DNA from: an uncultured Taibaiella sp.
GTDB taxonomy: Bacteria > Bacteroidota > Bacteroidia > Chitinophagales > Chitinophagaceae
NCBI GenBank assembly: GCA_937870855.1
Contig: CALMWT010000192.1
Span: 1 to 52,143, forward strand
Direction of reading: 5' to 3'
DNA: 52,143 nucleotides
How positions within the stretch are numbered: position 1 is the stretch's first letter; the number at the start of each line of letters is the position of its first letter. A program made the translations under genes and the position numbers. Below are positions 8,267-16,322 of this stretch, piece by piece. The notes under the pieces were generated by a model. That model was not told the origin of the DNA. It did not search any database and saw nothing but the letters and a program-made list of their open reading frames with translations.

Positions 8267-9160
8267 ATGGTCTTAGAGCATTTGAATGATCTACTTGAAC
8301 AGATAGCTACGCAGCCTTTAGCTTCTTTGAGTGTAGTTGTTAATCTTATACTTATTGAGAGTTTGTTGTCGGTAGATAATGCTGCGGTACTTGCTACTAT
8401 GGTGTTAGATCTTCCGAAGGATCAGCGTAAGAAGGCGTTGAAGTATGGGATTATCGGTGCTTATGTGTTCAGGGGTATATGTCTTGTGTTTGCGGCGGTG
8501 CTTATTCAGATTTGGTGGTTCAAGCCTATTGGTGGTTTTTATCTTTTGATATTGGCACTACGGCATTTTTTCCTATCGAGAAAGAAGAATGACGTACACA
8601 CGATTGAAGAGGAGCTGGAAATGAAACATAAAAGCTGGCTTTATCGAAAAACGCTGGGTGCATTCGGTCCATTTTGGGCTACGGTTATCCTGGTGGAATT
8701 GATGGACCTTGCTTTTTCTATTGATAATGTAATAGCGGCGAATGCTTACACCAAAAATATTATCCTTATCTGGTTAGGCGTTTTTATCGGCATACTTACC
8801 ATGCGCTTTGTAGCCACGGGGTTTGTGAAGCTGATGGAAAAATATCCTTTTCTGAATACCTGCGCTTATCTGGTCATCGGCATTCTGGGAACCAAACTTT
8901 CGCTTTCTATTATTACGCATTTTTATCCCTGTTCTTCATTCGCACTTTTTCTGGAAGGGCCTCAAGCCTGTTTAAATTCGCAAGGAAAAGATCTTCCTCT
9001 TGGAGAGCATCCTACCATTTGGGGCGACCTTATCACTTCGGCACTGAGCATTTCTATATTTTTTATTCCCGTACTCACTTCTTTGCTTTTCAATTTTCCT
9101 AAAAGGCATAATCTCGAAAAGGAATCGGATGTGGTGAACGATAAAAATGAACCTGTTTAA
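8267..9160 (+). CDS. TerC-family integral membrane protein
   Basis: 297 residues from the ATG at 8267 (a GTG directly before it is possible). The TerC signature is present: acidic residues inside membrane helices in LIESLLSVDNAAVLATMV (about residue 30) and again in ELMDLAFSIDNVIAANAY (about residue 150), with seven or so hydrophobic segments. TerC/YkoY proteins are linked to metal ion efflux or metalation of exported proteins; which applies here is unknown. It stands alone downstream of the M1 gene. The first 100 codons are G/T-ending, the rest not. Confidence 0.88.
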   Translation: MVLEHLNDLLEQIATQPLASLSVVVNLILIESLLSVDNAAVLATMVLDLPKDQRKKALKYGIIGAYVFRGICLVFAAVLIQIWWFKPIGGFYLLILALRHFFLSRKKNDVHTIEEELEMKHKSWLYRKTLGAFGPFWATVILVELMDLAFSIDNVIAANAYTKNIILIWLGVFIGILTMRFVATGFVKLMEKYPFLNTCAYLVIGILGTKLSLSIITHFYPCSSFALFLEGPQACLNSQGKDLPLGEHPTIWGDLITSALSISIFFIPVLTSLLFNFPKRHNLEKESDVVNDKNEPV

Positions 9161-9216
9161 AAAAATTAAGGGCGAAGAATCAGCCGTAATGCAATTACAA
9201 TACACAACAACTGCTC

Positions 9217-9635
9217 ATGATGTTGAAAATATTATTAGCGCTCATTTTTAGTACAAAAGTATTGCATGCACAAAAACTTCCTAGGTTTGAAAACGACACA
9301 TTGTACACGTCGTGCGGCTATAAAATTTATAAAGGAAAGAAATTATCATTTGCAGAAGGAACTGGTAAGGATGGAAATTTTAGAACATAAAAATTAGAGG
9401 AAGCGACAACCCAAACAAGTTGAAGCATAAGCGCGTACTTGTAGAAAAGGTATCTGACTTTTATATCTCTGGGCTTGAAAATTCTTACATAAAAATACAT
9501 GGAATCATTATTGAGAAAAATGGTGAGAGAAAACGGATAAAATTCAAAATGGTTTTTGAAAAGGCAATAGCAGGTTTTCCGGGACATGCACCTGAGATAA
9601 TTGTTCCTGAAAAGTTTAAACCGTCTCTACAATGA
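9217..9635 (+). pseudogene. Small exported protein gene with a one-base frameshift
   Basis: The first frame starts at ATG 9217, encodes a signal peptide (MMLKILLALIFSTKVLHAQ) and KLPRFENDTLYTSCGYKIYKGKKLSFAEGTGKDGNF, then meets TAA at 9388-9390. A second frame, offset by one base, takes over at about 9381 with NIKIRGSDNPNK and runs to TGA at 9633-9635. Restoring one base near TTTAG at 9379-9383 would give one continuous exported protein of about 138 residues. I have seen similar small exported proteins in Chitinophagaceae but know no function. The break is beside a TTT run, so a sequencing error is possible. No other gene is visible in 9161-9770. Confidence 0.75.
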
Positions 9636-9770
9636 GGTGAAGCGGACGCTTCCGAATAATGGGTCGAAGCGGGAGCGTCGACCAGAAATAAAACCGGTAG
9701 GTGGTAAATGAAAAATGACCGTGCAATTACGCACAGTCTTCTCAAAATATCTTGTTTAGTTTTTTAAATA

Positions 9771-10076
9771 CTATTCGCTTACCACAGGCTTCTTCATTAT
9801 TGCATATACTTCCATTGCAAAGCCTATCATCATAATGATGGGAGCAAGGGTAATTCTTCTGAAACTATAAATCTCATCGTAGTTGAATTTGGTTGGATCT
9901 GGACTTTTACCGCCCGCCATTAATACAAGACCAATAAGGATGAGTACCACTCCACCAATCATCCAGGTATAATTGCTTTTATCGAAAAGAAAAACCTGAT
10001 TGCCTTTGGGAACTGAAGATTTCGTTTGATTAGGACTGTGTGAAGCTGCTGTAGTTTTAGAAGTAGCTTTTGCCAT
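9771..10076 (-). CDS. DUF3098 family two-helix membrane protein
   Basis: 101 residues: a Ser/Thr/Lys-rich cytoplasmic leader of about 30 residues, then a hydrophobic segment WMIGGVVLILIGLVLMAGG, a short loop SPDPTKFNYDEIYSFRR, and a second segment ITLAPIIMMIGFAMEVYAI. This matches DUF3098, which in Bacteroidota commonly sits beside ftsX, as it does here (23 bases downstream of ftsX on the same strand). Its function is unknown; the linkage suggests a role near the FtsEX division or peptidoglycan-hydrolase control complex, which is inference. Confidence 0.88.
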   Translation of the reverse strand: MAKATSKTTAASHSPNQTKSSVPKGNQVFLFDKSNYTWMIGGVVLILIGLVLMAGGKSPDPTKFNYDEIYSFRRITLAPIIMMIGFAMEVYAIMKKPVVSE

Positions 10077-10099
10077 ATTGAAGTGTTTTTTTTACAAGA

Positions 10100-10957
10100 T
10101 TAATAAAGGTCGTCCACGTGCATTTTCAAATATTTTACTACCGAGCGATGCGTACTTATCACTGAGATGAGAATACCAAGAACAATCATCCCAATCATTA
10201 GCACCATCAGCAAAGCCGGCTCATGCAATGCCCTCAGCGAAGGCAATTGATTTTCAGCAAATGAAATAACAAGCCACAAACCCACTACGGCTATACCGCC
10301 ACTTATTAATCCATTTATTACCGCACGTGTGTCAAAAGGTTTAGTTATAAAACCTCTTGTGGCACCTACCATTTGCATGGTTTTAATAAGAAAACGATTG
10401 CTGAACATAGCAAGGCGCACGGTATTGTCTATTAAAATAACCGCAACGATAAATAGTAATAAAGAAATGGCAGCGAGTATGATGCTAATCTTTCTGAAAT
10501 TGGCATTCATTTTCTCTACCACACCGGTAGGGTAACTTATTTCTCGAACAATATTGCTTTGCTTCACAAACTGTTCAATTTTTGCAAGGCTGTCTTTATT
10601 TACATAGTCGGAATGCAACTTGATATTGATGGAGGAATAGAGGGGGTTAAAATCCAGCAATTGGGTAAAGTCTTCGCCCCATTCTTTTTCAAAATCTTTT
10701 GCAGCTTCCTCTTTGGTAGTAATTGATGTTTCTCTCACAAAAGACTGGTTCTCCAAAACATTTTTCAATTTACCGGCCATTTCCGGGCGCGTATTGTCAT
10801 GAAGAATTATCTGAACTTCTATATCCTCTTTGAAAGTGCGCGTTAGCCCCCGACCATTGATCACAAGCCAGCCGAGCGTACCCAAAAGAAAGAGCACAAG
10901 CGAAACACCAATAATAGCGTAAACGTAGGATGGCTTAGATTTTTGTCCAATCGACAT
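10100..10957 (-). CDS. ftsX: Cell-division permease FtsX
   Basis: 285 residues with the FtsX layout: one N-terminal membrane helix (residues 12-33), a periplasmic domain of about 130 residues, then three helices (about 165-185, 210-232 and 248-272). The segment RFLIKTMQMVGATRGFITKPF is the conserved FtsX cytoplasmic loop. With the ATPase FtsE it transmits ATP hydrolysis to periplasmic murein hydrolases during division. No ftsE is in the window. A -7 box lies 20 bases upstream. DUF3098 follows in the same operon. Confidence 0.95.
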   Translation of the reverse strand: MSIGQKSKPSYVYAIIGVSLVLFLLGTLGWLVINGRGLTRTFKEDIEVQIILHDNTRPEMAGKLKNVLENQSFVRETSITTKEEAAKDFEKEWGEDFTQLLDFNPLYSSINIKLHSDYVNKDSLAKIEQFVKQSNIVREISYPTGVVEKMNANFRKISIILAAISLLLFIVAVILIDNTVRLAMFSNRFLIKTMQMVGATRGFITKPFDTRAVINGLISGGIAVVGLWLVISFAENQLPSLRALHEPALLMVLMIGMIVLGILISVISTHRSVVKYLKMHVDDLY

Positions 10958-10976
10958 GAAATAAGGTGTTAACGCC

Positions 10977-10984
10977 CAAAAATA
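10977..10984 (-). promoter_or_regulatory. -7 promoter box for ftsX-DUF3098
   Basis: On the minus strand TATTTTTG is a full TAnnTTTG match, giving a predicted leader of about 12 nt to the ftsX ATG. No -33 box at the usual spacing is visible. Confidence 0.4.
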
Positions 10985-11086
10985 GAAAAATAAACAAGCT
11001 GCGGCCGATGAATGCTGTTAAAAATTGAATTTCCCCATTGCGGGAGCTTTTTTGGCTTTTGACTTTTACCTTTTTACTTTTACCCC

Positions 11087-12220
11087 ATGCAGGATTTAAG
11101 ACCTTTTTTTGAAGACCGACATTTTTTAGGGGAGCAGCCCGAAGGTACTTATCAGGCTTTGCAATGGGGGGCAAATATGCCTTATGCTACTGCAAATAAT
11201 TTTGACTGGGAGGAAGCAGATATTGTAATAGTGGGCTGTGGCGAAGCGCGTGGCGAAGATAAAGAATCGGATTTTTCGCACGCACCCGATGCCATCCGCG
11301 AGCAGCTCTATCAATTATACAACTGGCACACAGACGTAAACATTGCAGATGCCGGAAACATAAGACAAGGCATTACAGTTGATGATACCAGAGCTGCGTT
11401 AAGAACCGTATTGGAAGAGCTGCAACAGGCAGGAAAACTTGTAGTGGTGCTTGGTGGTTCTCATGATCTTACCCTACAGCAGTATGAAGCATTTCGGAAA
11501 GCTGGAAAAGTGATTAATGCTTCGGTTGCAGATATGCTTGTTGACCTTGATGATGCGGAAGAGTTAACCTCAAGAAGTTTTCTGATGGAAATGCTCACTT
11601 CGCAACCCAACTATGTGCGGCATTACAATCATCTTGGTTTTCAGAGCTACTATGTGCATCCCCGAATGCTTGAAACACTCGATAAACTTCGCTTCGATTT
11701 CTTTCGTCTTGGAAGAGTGCGCGAGCATTTTGAAGATATGGAACATGTGTTGCGTACCAGCGATCTTTTTAGCTTCGACATTTCCGCAGTCCGGTACAGC
11801 GATGCACCGGTAAATACAAACGGGTCGCCAAACGGTTTTACCGGAGAAGAAGCTTGTATTTTGACACGCTATGCCGGGATGAGCAATCAACTTTCCTCCT
11901 GTGGAATTTATGGTTACGAGCCAAGAAAAGACCGGTATAGAATGACGGCAAAACTTATCTCGCAAATGATCTGGTATTTTATAGATGGATACCTGATACG
12001 GAAAAGCGAAGCAAGGCTTACCGACCATGAGGAGTTTGTGGAGTTTTATGTAACCTTCACAAGCAACGATACTATTTTTCTGAAAAGCAAGCGTACTAAC
12101 CGATGGTGGATGAAACTGCCTAACAACATGTTTGTGCCGTGTTCTTACAACGATTATTTACTTGCCAGTAATAATGAAATTCCAGAACGCTGGCTACGCG
12201 AGCAGGAAAGACTTTTGTAA
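11087..12220 (+). CDS. Ureohydrolase (arginase/formimidoylglutamase)-like protein with incomplete metal site
   Basis: 377 residues with the arginase fold order. VVVLGGSHDLTLQQY (about residues 118-132) is the first motif and keeps the metal-ligand histidine. The DAHxD motif appears as ADMLVDL, keeping both Asp but replacing His by Leu. The SxDxDxxDP motif appears as FSFDISAVRYSD, keeping the first Asp but with Ser in the second ligand place. By eye four of six Mn ligands remain. The segment NGFTGEEACILTRYAGMSNQLSS is typical of a Bacteroidota branch often labelled formimidoylglutamase. It may bind a single metal or act as a non-catalytic protein; no histidine-degradation gene is nearby. It is divergent from ftsX and followed by a terminator. 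Confidence 0.8.
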   Translation: MQDLRPFFEDRHFLGEQPEGTYQALQWGANMPYATANNFDWEEADIVIVGCGEARGEDKESDFSHAPDAIREQLYQLYNWHTDVNIADAGNIRQGITVDDTRAALRTVLEELQQAGKLVVVLGGSHDLTLQQYEAFRKAGKVINASVADMLVDLDDAEELTSRSFLMEMLTSQPNYVRHYNHLGFQSYYVHPRMLETLDKLRFDFFRLGRVREHFEDMEHVLRTSDLFSFDISAVRYSDAPVNTNGSPNGFTGEEACILTRYAGMSNQLSSCGIYGYEPRKDRYRMTAKLISQMIWYFIDGYLIRKSEARLTDHEEFVEFYVTFTSNDTIFLKSKRTNRWWMKLPNNMFVPCSYNDYLLASNNEIPERWLREQERLL

Positions 12221-12243
12221 TTCAAGAAATGTACATTTGCTAC

Positions 12244-12272
12244 ACCACTCACATTTGCGGAGTGGTTTTTTT
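12244..12272 (+). terminator. Intrinsic terminator after the ureohydrolase-like gene
   Basis: ACCACTC (12244-12250) pairs with GAGTGGT (12260-12266), followed by a T-run to 12272. It ends 13 bases before the hflX ATG. A TACATTTG box at 12232-12239 overlaps this interval, so an hflX transcript could start at the edge of the hairpin. Confidence 0.65.
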
Positions 12273-12285
12273 ATAACATAAGAGA

Positions 12286-13473
12286 ATGATCGAAAACAAA
12301 AATATAATTGAGCAGGAAGAGCGCGCGGTATTGATAGGGCTTGTTTATAAAGAACAGACCGAACCAATGGTGAAAGAATACCTGACGGAACTTGCTTTTC
12401 TGGCAGAAACTGCGGGCGCAAAAGCTGAGAAAGTTTTCATCCAAAAATTGCCAAAACCAGACAGCAGAACATTTGTAGGAAAAGGAAAACTTGAAGAAAT
12501 ACGCCAGTACGTTCATTCAAAAGGAATAAATCTCGCCATTTTCGATGATGAACTTACCGGTTCACAAATAGGAAATATAAATGAGGCGCTTGGCATTAAA
12601 ACTATTGATCGCAGCGATTTGATACTCGATATTTTTGCCCGCCGCGCAAAAACTGCACAAGCAAAAGCACAGGTTGAACTGGCGCAGTACCAGTATATTC
12701 TTCCGCGCCTGAAAGGAATGTGGAAACACCTTGAACGACTTGGAGGCGGAATAGGTACACGCGGACCGGGTGAGTCGGAAATTGAAACAGACCGACGCAT
12801 CGTTAAGGATAAAATCAACCTGTTGCGGAGGCGGCTTGCTGAAATAGACAAACAAGCTATTACCCAAAGAAAAGAACGCGGAACGTATATACGCGTGGCA
12901 TTGGTGGGTTACACAAATGTGGGAAAGAGTACGATCATGACACTCTTGAGCAAATCGGAAGTGTTTGCTGAAAATAAATTGTTTGCAACACTCGATACCA
13001 CCACCCGAAAAGTGGTATATGAACAAACTCCTTTTCTTTTAAGTGACACTGTCGGATTTATTAGAAAATTGCCCCACCATCTTGTAGAAAGTTTTAAAAG
13101 TACGCTCGATGAGGTGCGTGAATCTGATTGCCTTCTTCATGTTGTAGATATTTCACACCCTGCTTATGAAGATCAAATGGGAACGGTAAACAAAACGCTG
13201 CAAGATATTGGCGCATTCGATAAACCGATTCTTACCATTTTCAATAAGATGGATTTGTATGAAGAGACTGTGTTTGATGCGTGGCTCGATGACGAAGTAA
13301 AGCAAGATTTACTCGCTCAATTAAAGAGAAGGTGGGATAATCTTACTCATGGAAATTGTGTGTTTGTGTCAGCAACGGAGCGAAGAAACATTGATGAATT
13401 GCGCGACACAATTCTCAATAAAGTAAAGCAGCTATACCAGGAACGCTACCCTTACCTCACTCAGTTTTATTAA
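12286..13473 (+). CDS. hflX: Ribosome-associated GTPase HflX
   Basis: 395 residues, normal for HflX. The N-terminal domain contains TFVGKGKLEEI and IFDDELTGSQIGNI; a glycine-rich linker GGGIGTRGPGESEIETDRR leads into the G domain. The G1 motif is GYTNVGKST (about residue 206), G3 is DTVGFIRKLPHHLVESFKSTL, and G4 is NKMD. HflX splits or rescues ribosomes, particularly under stress. The gene is preceded by a terminator and followed by a long imperfect hairpin. Confidence 0.97.
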   Translation: MIENKNIIEQEERAVLIGLVYKEQTEPMVKEYLTELAFLAETAGAKAEKVFIQKLPKPDSRTFVGKGKLEEIRQYVHSKGINLAIFDDELTGSQIGNINEALGIKTIDRSDLILDIFARRAKTAQAKAQVELAQYQYILPRLKGMWKHLERLGGGIGTRGPGESEIETDRRIVKDKINLLRRRLAEIDKQAITQRKERGTYIRVALVGYTNVGKSTIMTLLSKSEVFAENKLFATLDTTTRKVVYEQTPFLLSDTVGFIRKLPHHLVESFKSTLDEVRESDCLLHVVDISHPAYEDQMGTVNKTLQDIGAFDKPILTIFNKMDLYEETVFDAWLDDEVKQDLLAQLKRRWDNLTHGNCVFVSATERRNIDELRDTILNKVKQLYQERYPYLTQFY

Positions 13474-13485
13474 GATAAATTATTG

Positions 13486-13565
13486 AGACCAGATTGATTA
13501 GGTTAAAATTTCTATGTGGTGTGCGTATTAAAACCGCATGATTTTAGCCTAATTTTCTAAGGTCT
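13486..13565 (+). other. Long stem-loop with wobble pairs between hflX and a small ORF
   Basis: Nested complementary arms: AGACC (13486-13490) with GGTCT (13561-13565), a 13-bp arm at 13497-13509 with 13541-13553, and ATGTGGT (13514-13520) with ACCGCAT (13533-13539). The only non-Watson-Crick pairs in the two longer arms would be G-U if transcribed from the plus strand (A-C mismatches on the other strand). It may be an hflX 3' structure or a small RNA. I know no matching family. Confidence 0.5.
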
Positions 13566-13592
13566 AAAACACTAGTAAATTTTGAAGTCCCT

Positions 13593-13835
13593 ATGAAACA
13601 ACAAAAAACACGAGAACTTTTGGTAACGACCAAAGTTGCTCAGAAATGGAATGAAGATTTTGAACTGAGGGTAGAGGAGTTGATTAACTTGGTAAGCAAG
13701 GTAGATACCGACACAACTGTTCAACATGCTACTGAAACATTGGACGTATACCACAACACGCAAAAACAGAAAGTACGCAGAAGAAAAACATCACAAAGCG
13801 ATCGCCCTTTTGAATTTTTAGTATTCCGCAATTAG
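13593..13835 (+). CDS. Small hypothetical protein
   Basis: 80 residues starting MKQQKTRELLVTTKVAQKWNEDFELR and ending in a basic tail with QKVRRRKTSQSDRPFEFLVFRN. It is charged, with no signal peptide or membrane segment. The stretch WNEDFELRVEELINLVSKV should be helical. I recognise no family. Its stop overlaps the stop of the convergent DUF2461 gene by three bases, and composition is similar to neighbouring genes, which mildly favours it being real. Confidence 0.45.
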   Translation: MKQQKTRELLVTTKVAQKWNEDFELRVEELINLVSKVDTDTTVQHATETLDVYHNTQKQKVRRRKTSQSDRPFEFLVFRN

Positions 13836-14491
13836 TTCATAGCTCTGTTCAAAAAATCAACTAACGGTTTCATTGCCGTAAAGATCTCCAGGCATTTGTT
13901 CGCAAAATCTTTCTTAGTCAGCACCTCATCTTTAAGATAATTTCCTGCGGTAAAGCCTTTCATTTTCAAAAATTCAATTGCAGGATTATCCGTAGCATAT
14001 CCTTGCGGAAGAGTTTTAAGTTTTTCTCCCTCCAGTTCTTTAAAGAACTTTTTGAACGATTTTTCTTGCAGTATTTTTTGAAACTCTTCAAAGTTGTAAT
14101 CAATTTCCTGTCGCACTTTTTTCAACAGCGCCGGTTCGGGCATCCAAAGTCCGCCACCTGCAAAACTCTTACCACCCGGCTCTATGTGGAGGTAGTAGCC
14201 CGCGCCTTCATATTTTCTACCACCCTTGCTAAAGTAAACGCCGAAATGTGATTTGTATGGTGTTTTATCTTTTGAAAAACGAACGTCACGGAAGATTCTG
14301 AAAATGCAATCCTTTGCTTTTTGATTGCGAAGTTCCGGTTCCAGCTCACAAATTTTATCAAGAAGTGTTGTTACAAAGTTTTCAAAATCCTGTTTTGCTT
14401 CTGCGTATTCATCGCGATGAGCATCAAACCATGTTTTGTCGTTGTTTTGAGAAAGTGTCTCAAGAAATTTTATAGTAGATGGTTGTAGCAT
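13832..14491 (-). CDS. DUF2461 family protein
   Basis: 219 residues. The family pattern is clear: LETLSQNNDKTWFDAHRDEYAEAKQDFENF at the N terminus, then CIFRIFRDVRFSKDKTPYKSHFGVYF, and GAGYYLHIEPGGKSFAGGGLWMPEPALLKKVR in the middle. The biochemical function of DUF2461 is not known. It ends convergently on the small ORF at 13593 and starts 12 bases from the end of the broken toxin gene on the same strand, so readthrough from the toxin-antitoxin promoter is possible. Confidence 0.92.
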   Translation of the reverse strand: MLQPSTIKFLETLSQNNDKTWFDAHRDEYAEAKQDFENFVTTLLDKICELEPELRNQKAKDCIFRIFRDVRFSKDKTPYKSHFGVYFSKGGRKYEGAGYYLHIEPGGKSFAGGGLWMPEPALLKKVRQEIDYNFEEFQKILQEKSFKKFFKELEGEKLKTLPQGYATDNPAIEFLKMKGFTAGNYLKDEVLTKKDFANKCLEIFTAMKPLVDFLNRAMN

Positions 14492-14503
14492 TTTTTACGA
14501 TAG

Positions 14504-14764
14504 TTAGCGATATATGTCCTTACGATGTCCGATTTCCCGAATGTCTACAAGGAGAATTATGTCGTTCAGTGAATAAATAACCCGATAATCCCCAATGCGA
14601 ATTCACTAAAGATTTTCAAAACCCTTCCGTTTCTTACAGCCCGAAGGACGGGGATTTTCCTGAAGCAGCTCAAAGACAGGAATCATTCTGGCAATAACTT
14701 GTGAAGGTAACTTCGACAACTCCTTTTCAGCAGTCTTGGACAAAATTACCTTGTAACGAATCAT
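14504..14764 (-). pseudogene. RelE/ParE-family toxin gene inactivated by two adjacent stop codons
   Basis: Reading from ATG at 14764-14762 gives MIRYKVILSKTAEKELSKLP, a typical RelE/ParE opening, through NPRPSGCKKRKGFENL. Codons 53 and 54 are TAG (14608-14606) and TGA (14605-14603). The frame then continues as IRIGDYRVIYSLNDIILLVDIREIGHRKDIYR to a final TAA, which is the expected end of the family. An intact protein would have 86 residues, with Trp-Arg at the two stops (family form LWRIRIGDYRVIY). The frame is otherwise undamaged, so inactivation looks recent. It starts in an ATGA overlap with the antitoxin stop. Confidence 0.85.
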
Positions 14765-14958
14765 TTGATCTTTCCTGATTTTTTTAGATTTCTTATCACT
14801 TTATCCAGTGGAATTTTTTCTTCATCCTTTCGTGCCTCGGCAACTATCCCATCCAAAAGGTCTTCTATTTCTTCCTGATGTTTTTCAATAGTTTTCAATT
14901 CGATAATTACAGCTTTCTTCTTGTTGTTCTCATCTGTTATGAAGCTTACACCTTTCAT
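14761..14958 (-). CDS. Antitoxin of a RelE/ParE-type toxin-antitoxin pair
   Basis: 65 residues, starting MKGVSFITDENNKKKAVIIELKTIEKH, an opening used by small antitoxins that pair with RelE-type toxins, with a long acidic helix in the middle (EEIEDLLDGIVAEARKDEE) and a basic end. Its stop overlaps the toxin start as ATGA, the usual translational coupling. It would neutralise the toxin and repress the pair. The toxin is broken, so the antitoxin is now solitary. A good promoter lies just upstream. Confidence 0.78.
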   Translation of the reverse strand: MKGVSFITDENNKKKAVIIELKTIEKHQEEIEDLLDGIVAEARKDEEKIPLDKVIRNLKKSGKIK

Positions 14959-14974
14959 ATTTTCCGGTTTCTTA

Positions 14975-15001
14975 CAAATTTATCTTATTGGTTTAATACA
15001 A
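14975..15001 (-). promoter_or_regulatory. Promoter of the toxin-antitoxin pair
   Basis: On the minus strand TTG (15001-14999), a 16-nt spacer and TAAATTTG (14982-14975), a full -7 match. Predicted leader about 10 nt to the antitoxin ATG. Confidence 0.5.
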
Positions 15002-15080
15002 CTGGGTATATTGATGAATTTGCATCTTGTAAAGTTTTGTAAAAGCGTTGCCCAAACTAAGATATATACCTCATAGCAAA

Positions 15081-15110
15081 TTTAGCTTTGAAAAGTATCA
15101 AGTACCTTTG
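15081..15110 (+). promoter_or_regulatory. Promoter of dxr-rseP
   Basis: TTTA at 15081-15084, an 18-nt spacer, then TACCTTTG at 15103-15110, a full match to TAnnTTTG. The predicted start near 15117 leaves a leader of about 12 nt. Confidence 0.5.
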
Positions 15111-15128
15111 ACCACCTTAAAAAATTGA

Positions 15129-16304
15129 ATGCAAATGAAGCGTTTAGCCATCCTTGGCTCAACAGGATCAATAGGAACGCAGGCGTTGGAAGTGGTCGCT
15201 TCACATCCTGAATTGTTTGAAGTAGAAATCCTAACGGCACATAGCAATACAGGTTTATTGATAGAGCAGGCAAAGATTTTTAAACCCAATGCTGTTGTAA
15301 TAACCGATGAAGCAAAGTATGAAGCTGTAAAAAAAGCTTTGTCAGGTTTGCCGGTTAAAGTGTTTAGTGGCTCGGCTGCTTTGTTAGATGTTGTGCAATG
15401 GGATACTGTAGATCTGGTACTCGGCGCTATTGTTGGCTTTGCCGGTTTACATTCTATACTTGCTGCAATAAATGCAGGAAAGCAAATCGCATTAGCCAAC
15501 AAAGAAACGTTGGTAGTGGCCGGTGAAATTGTGATGCAACGCGCCGCAGAAAAAGGTGTTCGGATCATTCCGGTTGACAGTGAACATTCGGCAATTTATC
15601 AATGCCTTGTAGGAGAGCAGTGGATCAATATCGAAAAGGTAATTCTAACTGCATCGGGAGGACCTTTCCTCGGACGGAAAACAAATTATCTTGTCAACGT
15701 AAAAGCTTCTCACGCACTACAGCACCCTAACTGGACGATGGGGGCTAAGATCACTATTGACAGTGCTACGCTGATGAATAAAGGTCTTGAGATGATTGAA
15801 GCAAAATGGCTTTTCGGGTTAGACAATGACCAGATTGAAGTAGTCATTCACCCCCAGTCAATTCTTCATTCTTTTGTTCAGTTTTTAGATGGTTCGATGA
15901 AGGCACAAATGGGTTTGCCGGACATGAAACTGCCTATTCAGTATGCAATTGCCTATCCTCAACGAATAACAAACGATTACAAACGATTCAATTTCCGCGA
16001 TTTTCCGAAGCTGCATTTCGAACAACCCGATACTAAAACTTTCCGTAATCTTGCCCTCGCAAAAGAAGCAATGGAAAAGGCAGGCAATCTTCCTTGCGTT
16101 ATGAATGCCGCTAATGAAGTAGTAGTGAATGCTTTTCTCACAAACAAAGTAGGCTTTCTTGAAATGAGCGAAATGATAGAAAAGACTATGGAAAAAATTA
16201 GTTTCATAGAACATCCTACACTCGAAGATTACGAAAATTCGGATAGAGAAGCGCGGCTATTTGCAGGTGAGCTGGTGAAAAAAGGCTTGCTTTCAGTTTA
16301 CTAA
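15129..16304 (+). CDS. dxr: 1-deoxy-D-xylulose 5-phosphate reductoisomerase
   Basis: 391 residues, the usual length. It converts DXP to 2-C-methyl-D-erythritol 4-phosphate with NADPH, the committed step of the MEP isoprenoid pathway. The NADPH motif is LAILGSTGSIGTQAL near the N terminus. The metal- and substrate-binding region has IPVDSEHSAIYQCL, LTASGGPFLGR and TIDSATLMNKGLEMIEAKWLF. Start could also be ATG at 15135 (MKRLAIL). It is followed after 18 bases by rseP, a frequent arrangement. Confidence 0.98.
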   Translation: MQMKRLAILGSTGSIGTQALEVVASHPELFEVEILTAHSNTGLLIEQAKIFKPNAVVITDEAKYEAVKKALSGLPVKVFSGSAALLDVVQWDTVDLVLGAIVGFAGLHSILAAINAGKQIALANKETLVVAGEIVMQRAAEKGVRIIPVDSEHSAIYQCLVGEQWINIEKVILTASGGPFLGRKTNYLVNVKASHALQHPNWTMGAKITIDSATLMNKGLEMIEAKWLFGLDNDQIEVVIHPQSILHSFVQFLDGSMKAQMGLPDMKLPIQYAIAYPQRITNDYKRFNFRDFPKLHFEQPDTKTFRNLALAKEAMEKAGNLPCVMNAANEVVVNAFLTNKVGFLEMSEMIEKTMEKISFIEHPTLEDYENSDREARLFAGELVKKGLLSVY

Positions 16305-16322
16305 AACTATTTTTAAAAAATC

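Noticed and set aside
9379..9390. Programmed frameshift in the small exported protein gene
   Set aside because: No slippery heptamer or downstream structure is evident; simple indel or sequencing error is more likely.
12232..12239. Main hflX promoter at TACATTTG
   Set aside because: Not listed as a feature: the -33 spacing is too short and a terminator hairpin lies directly downstream.
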